DNA of 64,000 nucleotides from Picocystis sp. L7. Its lineage: Eukaryota > Chlorophyta > Picocystophyceae > Picocystales > Picocystaceae. The notes below the pieces were generated by a model that saw only the letters and a program-made list of their open reading frames with translations, was not told the DNA's origin and made no database searches. Both the position numbers and the translations under genes were made by a program. Where the stretch lies: positions 186,001 through 250,000 of the forward strand of contig QXJR01000009.1 of assembly GCA_020975725.1 (NCBI GenBank), in the 5' to 3' direction. Shown piece after piece: positions 10,204-20,954 of the stretch. Numbering within the stretch: the stretch's first letter is position 1; each line of letters opens with the position of its first letter.

Positions 10204-12203
10204 ATGGCCATGGACCTCAAGAAGAGGCAAAAGGGTGCGTGGTGGAGGGAAGAAGGGTGGATGGAGAGGCACACGCCGTTTCACGGACCAGGAAGCTGAC
10301 GCTTGGACCCCACGTCGGACGTCCCAGATGCACTGGTGCGAATGCTCCACCTCAACCAAGCCGCCTCCAACACACATGGAGATGGAGACGCCTACAAAGT
10401 GCTCGTGCTCGACCGATACTGCAGGGACATCATCACGCCGCTTTTGCGAGTGAACGAGCTGCGAAAGTACGGGGTCACGCTGCACCTCATGATCGACACC
10501 GAGCGGGAAAGCATCGCCGACACACCGGCCGTGTATTTCGTCAAGCCGAACCACGAGAACGTGATGAGAATCGTGAAAGATGCGAAAGACGATCTGTACG
10601 ACAGCATGCACGTAAACTTCGCGGGGACGCTGCCGGAAGCATTGATGGACCTCCTGGCCGACGAAGCGATCAAAGCTGGTTGCCCCCACAAGTTCACCAA
10701 AATATTCGACCAGTACGCGAACTTCGTGTCCTTGGAGCATAGAATGTTTTCCCTCGCGCAGGAAAACAGCTTCGTGGCACTGAACGACCCAGGAGCCAAC
10801 CCAGAGGTACGCTATGCTTTCGATCGCGATTCGAAGTTGCCCTTCGAGCACAGACTGACCCAATCGAATGCCATAACGTCCCTTACAATCAGGCGGTGGT
10901 GGAAGAGATGGTTGGCGGGATTGTTTCCACCCTCGCCACGTTGGGCATTGTACCGTACATCAAGGCCCCTCGTGGCGGAGCCGCGGAACACATCGGGCGA
11001 GCGCTTGATGACAAGCTGAGAAGCATGCTCAAGTCCAAAGGGAACCCGTTTTCCGACGCCACCAAAGTCATCCAGAGGCCGCTCCTCTGTTTCTTCGATC
11101 GCAATTTTGAACTTGCAGCAGCGGTGCAGCATGCCTGGGCCTACGCACCTTTGGTCCACGACGTGTTGGGCTTGAAGCTGAATCGAGTCATGTTCTTGCA
11201 AGAAAGTGACAAGTCTGCTTCAGGGCAGAAGAAGTCCTATGAAGTGGACTCCGACATTGACTTTTTTTGGAGGGAGAATATTGGGAGTCCTTTTCCAAAG
11301 GTAGCGGAGGAAGTCGAGATCCAGCTCAAAAAGTACAAGCATGCACTGGAGGAGGTCAATAGGAAGATGAGCGAAGAAGTGGACGTCGATGGAGGAAACA
11401 CACAGCATTTGACGTCGGCAATTAGCTCTGTACCTGAACTAACAGAGAATAAGCGAATGATTGATAAGCACACCAACATTGCAACTGCATTGCTCAGTAA
11501 GATCAAAGCGCGAACCTTGGATCAATTCCACTCTGTGGAGGAAGAATTTATTACCAACAAAGTCAGCAAAGACAAGCTTCTTGAGATGATTTCTCCCGCT
11601 GCCAAAGGAACCGCGGAGGACAAGCTTAGGCTGGCAATTGTCTATGTGTTGGCTACTGAGACCAACCCCACTCCGGCAGACTACGAAACCATAGAAGGTG
11701 CCCTACGTACCTGTGGTTCAGAAATCGAGCCCCTGTCCTACGTGCGGAAGATGCGCAGTCACAACCTGACCTCAGGAGGGGCGTTGAACTCGGTCTCAAG
11801 TCAAGGGAATTTCTTGGAGTGGGCGGACAAGATCTACGGTCAGGGTATCAGTGCTGTCACAAAGGGTGTCAAGAATTTGCTAGCAGGTGAGAGGCACTTT
11901 GCGATCACAAGGGCCGTCGAAGCCCTATCTGAGGGCAAGCAGGGGACGGGTACCGAAAACTTCTTGGTGTTGGACCCTAGAGCGCCCAAAGCATCTACGT
12001 CTTCTGAGCGTGTGATGGGACCGTTCAAAGATGTGATTGTCTTCATGGTTGGAGGTGGAAACTACCTGGAGTACATTAGTTTACAGGCCTTTGCAAACCA
12101 GTGCAGCCCTAAAAAGAACATTGTTTATGGAACAACTGAAGTAGTTTCAGGGACGGAGTTCTTGGATCAGCTACGACAGCTTGGTCGCAAAACGCATGCC
12201 TGA
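10204..12203 (+). CDS. SLY1: SLY1/SCFD1 Sec1-Munc18 protein, join(10204..10234,10328..10806,10893..12203)
   Basis: Three exons, 606 residues. Exon 1 (MAMDLKKRQK) ends at a GTGCGTGG donor. Intron 2 (GTACGC...CTGACC...ATCAG) joins DPGANPE to AVVEEMVGG in phase. The SM protein binds syntaxin-5-type SNAREs in ER-Golgi transport. Matching blocks: DALVRMLHLNQ at the N-terminus, LVLDRYCRDIITPLLRV, YFVKPNHENV, GIVPYIKAPRGGAAEHI, PLLCFFDRNFELAAAVQHAW, and the C-terminal VFMVGGGNYLEYISLQ followed by the NIVYGTTEVVSGTEFL ending. Length agrees with SLY1 and the GGGNYLEY ending is more like Sly1 than Sec1 or Vps45. Promoter upstream is undefined; an AATAAA lies near 12237. Confidence 0.92.
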
Positions 12204-13204
12204 CTTCACTGTCCGTGCTGACTCTTGTTCTCACATGAATAAACCGCACGAGTACGAGCTCATTATTGCTTGGCCGCATGCTTAGGAGGCTTGGTGTCTT
12301 TCCTTTAGGCTGCAGGACATTTGGGGCATCGGTTTGGTGACGGGTGCAGCCTTTCTCTTCCTCAATTCCATTTGATTCATTCGCTTTTTTGATCAGAGTG
12401 AAAACGCGCAAGACCCGGTCCATGGCCTTAACAACGTTTCTGCACTTGTTACGTGGTGTTAGTTTACACACGATGGGGTCCCTACTCCCAATGGATGGGC
12501 GCGAGGAGGTACTCACTGTACAGCAATGGCTTCTCTGTTTTCTGAACGATGCCAGCAGCTCGGACAGGATCGGTGCTCAGCAACTCGAAAGTTGTTATCA
12601 TGCGTTTTTGAATCGTGGGCGATCCATCGTTTGTCCCTCCAAGCCTACCTTGCTTGATCCTCATCCTCCATCGAACGAGTCAGTTGTTCCTCTTCTGAGC
12701 TCAGCATGCATTTTGCACGTGCATGCCCCTGTTCAGTGAGGAATGTGCTGCATTATTTTTCGTATTCTAGCATCCACAAGGGCCCTCGTCACGTTCTCCC
12801 TGTGGAACCTTGCATGGGTGTTGGACAAGGCAGCAAACACTTTGCCAGATCCATCCAGGTCGCTGGCTTCTACTCATTCCGTGGTATGCTTTCGCACTTG
12901 ATTTTACTTCCCCACCGCGTTTCTCCTCTCCACTTCTGCCTCGATGGTTGAACGCACCATTGCTGCTGCATTTGGTTGCAATCTTCTTGTGGATGACCCT
13001 TGCAACCGATCCAGCACCCTCCTCCCCTCCTCACGGGAATTCAACCCCCCTCCCCATCTTCCCTGTCGAATTCAGAGGGGGACGGGTGCGGGATCCTTTT
13101 TCCCCGATTCCGGGGGTCGAGGGGACCGGTGCCCCTTCTCCCTCATCCTCCCAGTGATGGTGGTTCGGAGTTAAGTGAAGAAGTTCACTCGAAGGTTGGG
13201 ATCC
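12204..13204. other. Intergenic spacer between SLY1 and the sugar transporter
   Basis: About 1 kb. The first half is more AT-rich and contains the SLY1 AATAAA; the second half is C-rich (CTCCCC and TTCCCC runs). Small open frames here show no family resemblance and I see no RNA gene. Confidence 0.5.
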
Positions 13205-14427
13205 ATGGGAAGACGGGTGGCAGCGATGGACGCGTCCCAGACCGACATGGAATCGAAGCGAAACGGTCGACATGGAGGATCCCAGCGCGTGCACGGACTG
13301 CGTGGAGGACTGGTGGCGGCGTTCTACGGTGCGTGGGATGCGAATGGGGAGGATCGGAGGGGAAACAGGGGAAGAACACCATCGCTGACGGTGGAGACGG
13401 AACAGGACTGGTGAGCATCGCCACCGTGTTTCTCAACAAAGGGATATTCCAGGTGTACAAGTTTCACGCACCAGCCACACTTGTGGCGGGTCAAATGGCG
13501 GTGTCGGTGGGATGTATCGTTTTCATGAATGCGTGTGGCGTCATCCAGCCCACCAAGTTCTGCTGGAAAACATTCAAAAAGGTCGGGCTCGTGTCCACCT
13601 TCTTCTTGGGAAAACTCGTCCTGGACATGGCCGCACTGTCCATTGTCAATATACCCATGTACGGGGTGCTGAAATCTGCCACCACTCCGTTCGTGCTGCT
13701 GCTGGACTGGTTGCTGCGGGAAAAGGTCGCCACTCGAAAAATACAAATTGCTGTGATGTGCATGACCTTGGGAGGAGTGATTGCCGGGGCAGGAGACCTG
13801 ACGTTCGACCTGCTGGGGTATATCCTTGCTCTTTGCTCTGCCTTTGCATCTGCGGCATACGTTGTGTCCGTCGGAAAACTGGGAGACGAAACAAATGTTG
13901 ATAGCTTTGCGTTGTTGCTGTACAACTCGCTGTGGTCCCTACCGGGCTCGGTGCTAATAATGATATTGACCAATGAGTTGGGGAAGATGGACATTCAGCT
14001 GTTCTTTGGATCTGCTTCGTTCTTGTTGTGCTTCATGGTTTCATGCTTGTCTGCCTTGCTCCTCAACTATGCAACGTATTTGTGCACCCTGGAAAACGAC
14101 TCGTTGACAACCTCTGTGGTGGGGAGATTGAAGTCCATCTTACAGGGAGCATTTGGGCTTTTTGCATTCGGCGATGTGATTTTTCATCCGACCAACCTGC
14201 TTGGGCTTGCTCTCAACTCTGGTGGGATCGCATGGTATGCGCGACTGAAGTACAGGGAACATTTAGACCGTTATTACATGATCCCAAGCAGTATGCCCAT
14301 GAAAGACACTCACTTGACTAGAGAGGGCTCGCAGCTGTCTTTTGCAGCCAATATACGTGGTCCGAGCAGATTCAACAGCGTGGGCCTAACCACAGTCTCG
14401 GAGACTGGAACCGCACATGCACATTAG
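13205..14427 (+). CDS. Nucleotide-sugar transporter family protein, join(13205..13328,13406..14427)
   Basis: Two exons; the 77-nt intron (GTGCGT...GCTGAC...GAACAG) joins LVAAFYG to LVSIATVFLNKGIF in phase. 381 residues with about ten hydrophobic segments of the drug/metabolite-transporter fold. The pattern of an early VFLNKGIF helix, PMYGVLKSATTPFVLLLDWLL in the middle and NYATYLCTLENDSLTTSVVG near the end is typical of Golgi/ER nucleotide-sugar transporters of the SLC35D-like branch (UDP-sugars). A polar, Ser/Thr-rich cytosolic tail closes the protein. The substrate cannot be read from sequence. ATGs at 13205 and 13226 are both possible. It ends 105 bp from the convergent HERP-like gene; an AATAAA lies at about 14520. 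Confidence 0.85.
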
Positions 14428-14532
14428 GCATGGACACGAGCTTGCGCGGTTCTTGCACTCACTCCGCAACAGTGTTCAGCCAGAGCGGACTGCACATCCA
14501 AAACGCAGGACCACTGCTCAATAAAAATAATT

Positions 14533-15789
14533 CTACTCTTGATGAGGCCTTCCTGGCTGTTGCTCTTGTTCATCGGGTGCATGAACTGGAGGCTGTGGGT
14601 GAAAGTTCCACCCCGGCACTAGGGATGAAAGGAGGCCAAGGAAGAAAACCTTCAACTCAAGCACTGCCCGCTGCAGGAGGCCAAGCTGTGTCCCATTTGC
14701 CCTTCCCACTCTATTGCTAATTGATCTCAAGAACGAATTCCAGAAGGGCAAGAACATTCCACGAAACCGATCGAATCCTCCTGTTTGAGCAACGTAGACG
14801 AAAGCAGCGATGGTGGAAAGCACCACGAGACGCGGTGGGGATCCTCCCTGGTTCAAAACAAACACCATGGAGGCAAGTTTCAGCAACAGCCACACATCCA
14901 ACCTAATCTGGAATCGAATGCGAAATTGGCGCGGCGCACGCTGCCGTGGACCATGCTCACCGGGAGGGACTGCACCCCGCTCCCCACCTTCTGGCGGATG
15001 TCTCCTGCCTTCGGCGCCTTGCCTTCGTTGCGTTCCTTGTTGGTACACCCCGGGATCCTGTCTTATGGCGTAATCTTGTGGAGGCGCTGGAAACAGGTGA
15101 GGTCCAACGTTTGCGTATTCGACGTAGCGCGGATCGGCTTCCCTGGGCCTGGTCGCCTCTTGCCGATTTCCGGTTCCCGTCCGACCTTCTGGGATCGCAT
15201 TCCCTTCGCAAGCTTTCAGCACTGCCGTCAATGCTGCTTCGTAGGCTTCTTCCAGGATTGGATTCGAGAGCAACGGATGCAGCAGGACAGGGAAAACTTC
15301 GTCACGAGAAGGTCGTTCTTCGGCACTTTTCACGTCCTTCGTTTTTTCTCTTGCTTCTTGCTCAGCGTTTTCCTGGATTTGTTTCACGTCATCTTCTCTG
15401 TTTTTTCCTTTCTGGCCTTGTTCGTCCTGCGTGCCTTCTCCTTTCTTCTGGAAGACGTACAGGACGTGCACTTTGTCCGGTTCAGCATCGGCCAGTTGTT
15501 CTCCTAGCACCATTTCTTCTTGGAGCAGCGTTCCTTGGTACACGACCTTCGTTTTGCGTTGTTCACGGTCAGCCTCTTTCGTTTCTTGTTCGTCCTTCGC
15601 GTGTGTTTCCCTCTGGTTTCCACGCACCTGCATCTTCACGTCTGTCTTGTGTTTCGCTCGTTCGCACGCGTGTTCCAACACATCTCTGACCGTCCATTTC
15701 TTGGACACGTGCACGTGCAGCCTTCCCAGCCTTTCTTCTTGGACCAGGTCTCCTCTCACTTCCACGCGCACGTGTTCTTCTTCGTCCAT
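14533..15789 (-). CDS. HERP-like ubiquitin-like-domain ER membrane protein
   Basis: 418 residues from the ATG at 15789. Residues about 5-125 look like a ubiquitin-like domain interrupted by a charged insert: VRVEVRGD..., TVRDVLEHACERAK, then KVVYQGTLLQEEMVLGEQLA and VHVLYVFQKK. A long acidic/basic linker follows. The C-terminal third has two hydrophobic segments, LLLKLASMVFVLNQGGSPPR and LVVLSTIAAFVYVAQTGG, the arrangement of HERPUD/Dsc3-type proteins that sit in the ER membrane and work in ER-associated degradation. This is a fold-level assignment; other UBL membrane proteins are possible. The frame is open 46 codons further upstream with an extra start-like codon, but the ATG at 15789 opens directly onto the UBL domain. 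Confidence 0.65.
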   Translation of the reverse strand: MDEEEHVRVEVRGDLVQEERLGRLHVHVSKKWTVRDVLEHACERAKHKTDVKMQVRGNQRETHAKDEQETKEADREQRKTKVVYQGTLLQEEMVLGEQLADAEPDKVHVLYVFQKKGEGTQDEQGQKGKNREDDVKQIQENAEQEAREKTKDVKSAEERPSRDEVFPVLLHPLLSNPILEEAYEAALTAVLKACEGNAIPEGRTGTGNRQEATRPREADPRYVEYANVGPHLFPAPPQDYAIRQDPGVYQQGTQRRQGAEGRRHPPEGGERGAVPPGEHGPRQRAPRQFRIRFQIRLDVWLLLKLASMVFVLNQGGSPPRLVVLSTIAAFVYVAQTGGFDRFRGMFLPFWNSFLRSISNRVGRANGTQLGLLQRAVLELKVFFLGLLSSLVPGWNFHPQPPVHAPDEQEQQPGRPHQE

Positions 15790-15923
15790 GGCGTTGTGTG
15801 CCTTTGCGCCTCGGATGGGCAGGAAGGGATCCTTTCGATTGGGGCGAGAAAAGGAAGGCTTGAAAGGGGAGACGAAGGGATCGAAAGGGAAAGGGGTAAG
15901 GGCAGCAGACGGGAAGGTTGGAT

Positions 15924-17441
15924 TCACACGTCGATGACCACCGACGAAGGATCAGATGGAACGAAACGGACGCGGTCGTCGTTCATCATCTCCAGTTCGG
16001 GCGCCAAGAGGCGCACGTAACGGTCGAAGTACAAGAGCTGCTTCAAGAGGATGCCGAACTCGCGAGGGAACTTGATCCCGTACGCATCCCCCAGACGGAC
16101 GATGTCCAACACCAGGCGGTTCACCTGCTCGTCGTCCACCACCACGCCGGCAGAGACGCTCGTAGCACCCGATGAACTGCGCCTCGACTGGACCACCAGA
16201 TCGGAATCCATGCGGTTCAAGCCCTCGAACAGCTCCTCCAAGTCCTTGGTGAATGCGTCCAAATCGACGGTGTCTCCAGTGGCACCCATCTGCACCAAAG
16301 ACTGAGCCATCGTGCGGTAGTCCTCCGTCGAGATGGACTGAAGGAACCCTTGCACAGCCGACCAAATGGATGGAGGTATCCTGCCCACAATCCCAAAGTC
16401 GATGAAGCCCACCTTCCCGTTCTGCAGCACAAACAAATTCCCAGCATGAACGTCCGCGTGGAAAGAATCGCTCAACAGCACGCTCGCAAACCAGGTGTTC
16501 AATGCCGCGATGAGCGTAGCCTCCGGATTGGGTGACACTTCCTTGATGGCCTCCAAGTCCGTCAGGGGTACGCCGTAGAATCTCTCCATCACCAACATCC
16601 TCTGGGTGGTGTAAGCCTGGTAAACAAACGGGGCCACCGCATCCTCGATTTCCGAGCGCTCTAGAAATGCGGTGAATTCCAGGATGTTCTTGGCCTCCTT
16701 TCGGAAGTCCACCTCATCCATCATGGACTTGCGGATGTCCCCGACTATGGCAGAGAAGGACGTACGGGACAATTCTGGATTGAGGAACTCGAGCACCCGT
16801 GAGGATCCGTACAGGAAGTTGAGGTCCGTGCTCAACACGTCCTCTACACCTGGTTTGAGTAGCTTGATGACCACGTCCTTCTCGCTGCCTTTGAGCCTGG
16901 CTCCGTAGACCTGAGCCACCGAGGCCGATGCCAGGGGGGTCTTCTCGATTGATTCAAACACTTCCTCGATCGGCTTTCCCAATTCCTTGCGCAGAATCTT
17001 TTCCATGACGGGATAAGGGACTGGATCGGTCTTGTCGAGGCACTTTTGAAACTCCAGCACGTACTCTTCCGGGAACAGCGTGGGCGAGGATGCAATGAAC
17101 TGTCCGAGTTTGATGTATGTCGCACCTAGCTTCTCGAAGAGCCTCCTCAGGGCTTGCGGTGCAGAGAAGGTCCGCTCTGCAGCCAGTTCCGATGCGAGTT
17201 CCAGGGTGGCTTGCGCAACCTGCACGGTCCTGCGGAATCCTTTGGGTCCTGTTTGCATGGTGATTTCGGCGAGCTCTTGGACGAGCTGGAGTCCTTCTTC
17301 GGCTCTTTGGGCGGCATCTTGGGCGGATCTCCCGCCCTTCGGGACGTCCTTGGTGGTGGAAGAGGCGGCCCTGGCCTTTCCCACGCCTCTCCTTCGCCAA
17401 TTCCTCCCCACGGCCGTCCTTTGAGCCTGTTGCAGTCGCAT
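15924..17441 (-). CDS. ABC1/UbiB-family atypical kinase, probably plastid
   Basis: 505 residues from the ATG at 17441. ABC1 hallmarks: KLGQFIASSPTLFPEEYV (KxGQ motif), LASASVAQVYGARL (Ala-rich nucleotide loop), DVVIKLLKPGV (Lys), DEVDFRKEAKNILEF (ExD motif), HADVHAGNLFVLQNGKVGFI (catalytic loop) and IDFGIVGRI (DFG). These kinases act in plastids or mitochondria, typically on prenylquinone metabolism or photoprotection. The N-terminus MRLQQAQRTAVGRNWRRRGV is basic and Ser/Ala/Thr-rich, fitting an organelle leader. No in-frame ATG occurs farther upstream. Head-to-tail with the HERP-like gene (134 bp apart) and divergent from TFIIE-beta. Confidence 0.9.
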   Translation of the reverse strand: MRLQQAQRTAVGRNWRRRGVGKARAASSTTKDVPKGGRSAQDAAQRAEEGLQLVQELAEITMQTGPKGFRRTVQVAQATLELASELAAERTFSAPQALRRLFEKLGATYIKLGQFIASSPTLFPEEYVLEFQKCLDKTDPVPYPVMEKILRKELGKPIEEVFESIEKTPLASASVAQVYGARLKGSEKDVVIKLLKPGVEDVLSTDLNFLYGSSRVLEFLNPELSRTSFSAIVGDIRKSMMDEVDFRKEAKNILEFTAFLERSEIEDAVAPFVYQAYTTQRMLVMERFYGVPLTDLEAIKEVSPNPEATLIAALNTWFASVLLSDSFHADVHAGNLFVLQNGKVGFIDFGIVGRIPPSIWSAVQGFLQSISTEDYRTMAQSLVQMGATGDTVDLDAFTKDLEELFEGLNRMDSDLVVQSRRSSSGATSVSAGVVVDDEQVNRLVLDIVRLGDAYGIKFPREFGILLKQLLYFDRYVRLLAPELEMMNDDRVRFVPSDPSSVVIDV

Positions 17442-17689
17442 CTTGTGCTCCTTGACGTCACCACCGTTCGCCTGTGCTTGTGTCGTTTCGTCCACAAGCA
17501 CCTCCTTTCCCTCCCTCCTGGCTCGACGCGTCGACGCCACGACCCGACGAGGACGTCCCTCCACCCGTAGCCCCCCTCTCCCTGCTTTGCTTCCTCGTCG
17601 CCGCACGTTTTCATCGGGGCGAGGGTCCTTGGGACGTGTTGCAGGTCCGTGTCTCTCATTCGGCGGTGGAACACGTGGGAAGGATCGCG

Positions 17690-18650
17690 ATGAATTTCCA
17701 CCTGAATCGTCAAGTGGAGGAGTTCCGGAAGCGGAACGCGCAGTCTGCCGCCCTCCTGGGACAGATACGAGGGGAAAAGGAGGTCAAGGGAAGCAGGAAA
17801 AAGACAGAGGCCAAACCTGGAGCGAACCTGACCAAAGTCAAGAAAGAGACGACGAGGGATGAAAAAAAGACGGTCAAGAAGGATGCGAGGCGGATGCGAT
17901 CCGTGCCGATCGGTAGGCTGATCAAGATGGTGCTGGACGTGCTCTTCAAGGTGAGGAGGGGAACGATCGGAGGATGGAAACGCGAAACCAAACGAAGGAA
18001 TCGGTCGATTGGCTCGACGTGCTGACCGTGCTGAAACGACCCACACGGAACCACGCAACGGGCAGAAACAAACGGCCATGACGGTCCAAAACGTGTCAGA
18101 AGCCATCCAATACGACGTACAAGGGGACGTGGAGCTCGTGGAAGCGCTGAAGAGCAATCCCAAAGTCGCCTACGACGATATCGCAGAAACCTTGTGCTAC
18201 CAAGCCAAGTACAACGCCAGGGACAAGGACGAGCTATACCACAACGTGATCTTGAAGAGCGTGGACGGCGTCTCCTGCGAAGAGCTGAAGGACGTGTACC
18301 ATGGCATCGAGAAAGATATCCAGGAACTGAAAAAGGAAGGCAAATGCTATGTCATCACGAATACCCAGACGAAGCTGTCCTACGTATACCCTTCAGACAA
18401 GCAGATCCCGCCCATTCACGTTGAACAAGCCTTGAAGGACATGTGGTTCGAGATCAATGTCCCAGAAGATCCAGAAGATTTAGATATGGCCCTGCAGCGA
18501 ATAGGACTAAAACCTTGTCCACGACCCCCAGCATACAGACGTCCCCAGAAGACGAAGGGCGAAAAAAAGAGGAGGGCGCCATCCTGGAATACTCGTCAGG
18601 TCACCAACACACATTTGAAAGGAACAGAGATTTTTGCACCAACGACCTAG
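17690..18650 (+). CDS. GTF2E2: General transcription factor IIE subunit beta, join(17690..17950,18066..18650)
   Basis: Two exons; the 115-nt intron (GTGAGG...GCTGACC...GGCAG) joins MVLDVLFK to KQTAMTVQNV in phase. 281 residues, close to human TFIIE-beta (291). It forms TFIIE with the alpha subunit, which recruits and regulates TFIIH at Pol II promoters. Seen: a charged Lys-rich N-terminal region, winged-helix blocks VEALKSNPKVAYDDIAETLC with YNARDKDELY just after, DGVSCEELKDVYHGIEKDI, and a C-terminal MWFEINVPEDPEDLDMALQR with the usual L...GL ending, then a basic tail. RPC6 is the main alternative, but the NPKV block and the W...I pattern favour TFIIE-beta. Convergent with SUZ12; AATAAA near 18702. 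Confidence 0.82.
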
Positions 18651-18717
18651 CGTTCCTTTGGGCTTGTCCGCTCTACCACGCACAATAATGGCTTACAGGA
18701 ATAAAGGACAAAAACAT

Positions 18718-20657
18718 TTATTTTGCACCATCCGCAACATCGAGGCTGCCAATGACGTCTTCCTGATTGATTAGTCCAATCTGGAACAAATGAACAAGAA
18801 AGAGGACGAAACACTGCCTTAAATCCTCGTTCTCCGACAGATTCTCCTGATGCTCTTTGGCAAAGTTTTGGCAAGCAGGGGGAACCTGGATGTCCCCATA
18901 CACAGGATGGAGGTGAACATATGCATTCCAGAGATGCATGAACTGCTTCTCTGTCTCGTTGACATCAATGAATTCATCCAGACTTCTCCTCTCAGATTCT
19001 AACCAAACTTCAAAGTCCTCTTCGTCGTCACTGTCGGGACATCCGCTTTCAAGTTCCTCCTTGGTAATGAGCTGGCATGTCTTTGAATGGTAGAACATCC
19101 GTGTCTTCGCCTGAACTTGTCCGCACTTGCGCTTTTGACTGATTACAGGCTGCCTTACATGATCAGATTCTATAGCTGGTCCCTTCCCTTTCTCTGTTCT
19201 GTCTGACCGATCCTGCTGTCGGCGGCGACTCCTTCGATGTTGCCGCTGCTTTCCTTCGTTTTGCTTGTGGCTGTACTGCCGTGCTTGCACTTTCTTTGGG
19301 AAAATCAATTGGTCTGTGAGTTCTGATGGAGCCTGTTGTGGACCATCAACCGGGGATGCCTGGTGTTGGAGAGTCTTTTCCTCTGAGGTCCTACTTGGAG
19401 TTGAAGCCTCAAGTATCCTACCGTTCTCTGCCGCACGAGCTGGTGTTGTACTGCCAACGCCCACACCATCCAGCGAATATACAGGCGAGGTCCAGAGCTT
19501 GCTTGCCCACAGGAAGTCCATGGTTCCATCGCGGTTCAAGTAAAAGCCAAGCTTGCCATTCGTGTACACCGGAGGTTTAGCTGCCACATTTATCGTGGGA
19601 GTGTGAGCTCTCTGATCAGAGAATCCATAGGCAAACAAGTCATGACACAGATTAAGATGAATCTTCAAAATTCTGTACTCTCTAAAAGCTCGACCGCAAA
19701 AGGGGCATCCACAATTGGCAAGGAGATCCATCTTGCACTCGCTGAGTTTATTGTAGAGATAACGGAAGTACACCGATTGGCAAGTTGAGAAGCCAGTGCG
19801 TTTGGTGGCAGGAGATCCGGGGGTGGGCAGGAAACGAGGCATGACTTTCAGTTGCAACCTGCTTTGTGTATCCAGAACTGGCCTTATGGTAAATCCGCTG
19901 TTTTTCCCTGCATGATCATGCATACCGCCGAAGAGTCTTCCAGACAGGAAAGAAAGCTCCAGTGGTGATGTACTGCTGATGCTTCTCGCAAGGCTGCCCC
20001 TGCTCATCCAACCGAAGAGGACTGGCTCACCCTGTCCAATGAATCCGAATCCGGATCCGCAGGAGGTAGAAGTTGTGAGATCCATCCTGTCCCTTGCAAA
20101 TTCGGAAGCTGGATGCGACATTCGCACTAGAAACAGAATCCCATCCTCAGCTACACCCTTGCCATTGCTGTAGATCCGGAGCTTTACTTCGATTTCTTCC
20201 TGGGGTGGTTCTTTCCCATTTATTTTAACAAGTTGAGCGTGTGCAGGATTGAAGAACTGTACTCCACCCACGCTGTAGGATGTTCCCGAGCTCACGAACA
20301 GACAGCGTGGTTCTTCTTCCCCGATTTCCTGGACCTGCAACCTGATCCGATCCCATCCGTGTTTCTCCTCCTTTTCCAGTCTATTTCTAGTCCTACGATA
20401 TTTCAAGCAACGCTGGAGGAACAGAGGCTTCGTTCGCATCCACGTTCCAGTTTCGGTTCGCGTCAGCCACGTCCGTCCCAGGCGGTCTGGCGTTCGCGCC
20501 TGTTTTCGACCCGTTCCAGCCCTATACGCACCGATTCTTGGTTCCTCTTGGCGATACGATCGTACAGAACCACTGCATCCTCGTACTCGTGCATCTCCAT
20601 GCGCATTTTCCGCTCCATTTCCGCCTTGGCGACGTCGCTTGAACCGCGCATCTCCAT
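18718..20657 (-). CDS. SUZ12: PRC2 subunit SUZ12/EMF2-like (VEFS box), complement(join(18718..20427,20532..20657))
   Basis: Two exons, 611 residues. Exon 1 encodes MEMRGSSDVAKAEMERKMRM and continues to KRNQES; the intron (GTGCGTATAG...GCTGACG...CGAAG) restores ...NQES/PLFLQRCLKYRRTRNR in phase. A C2H2 finger, CPFCGRAFREYRILKIHLN (about residue 280), is followed by a Ser/Gln/Lys-rich linker. The C-terminal VEFS box starts with RMFYHSKTCQLITKEELESG and has WLESERRSLDEFIDVNETEK and FMHLWNAYVHLHPVYGD. In Polycomb repressive complex 2 this box contacts the E(z) methyltransferase that marks H3K27. Its divergent promoter with the Ca-ATPase holds both recurrent motifs (20753 and 20794). Confidence 0.9.
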
Positions 20658-20793
20658 CGGTTCCGTCCGACCTCGTCCCTCGAGAGGTCCCTTCTCCCCT
20701 TCTCCACTTCCCCCATCGATATCTTGTCAACCTTCCATCGAGAGCTTCGGGGGAGATCTCGATACCTTCCCCCAGGGCGCCGTCCCTTCGTCT

Positions 20794-20803
20794 CGAATAT
20801 TCG
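20794..20803. promoter_or_regulatory. CGAATATTCG palindrome in the SUZ12/Ca-ATPase spacer
   Basis: Exact copy of the recurring 10-nt palindrome, 137 bp upstream of the SUZ12 start. An AGATCTCGATAC word lies 40 bp away, near 20753-20765, so both recurrent motifs occur in this one spacer. Confidence 0.6.
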
Positions 20804-20954
20804 GTTCCGAGGGGGATTACAGAGAGAGAATATTTCGGGGTCGACCGGCGTCCAGGGTCGCATGTCTGTCGCATGTGTGGTGGGCGCGTGGGCATCTACG
20901 TGGTCGAATCACCATTTGAAGGCGAATCTGCACCGAGTGGGAGTGACGAGGAGG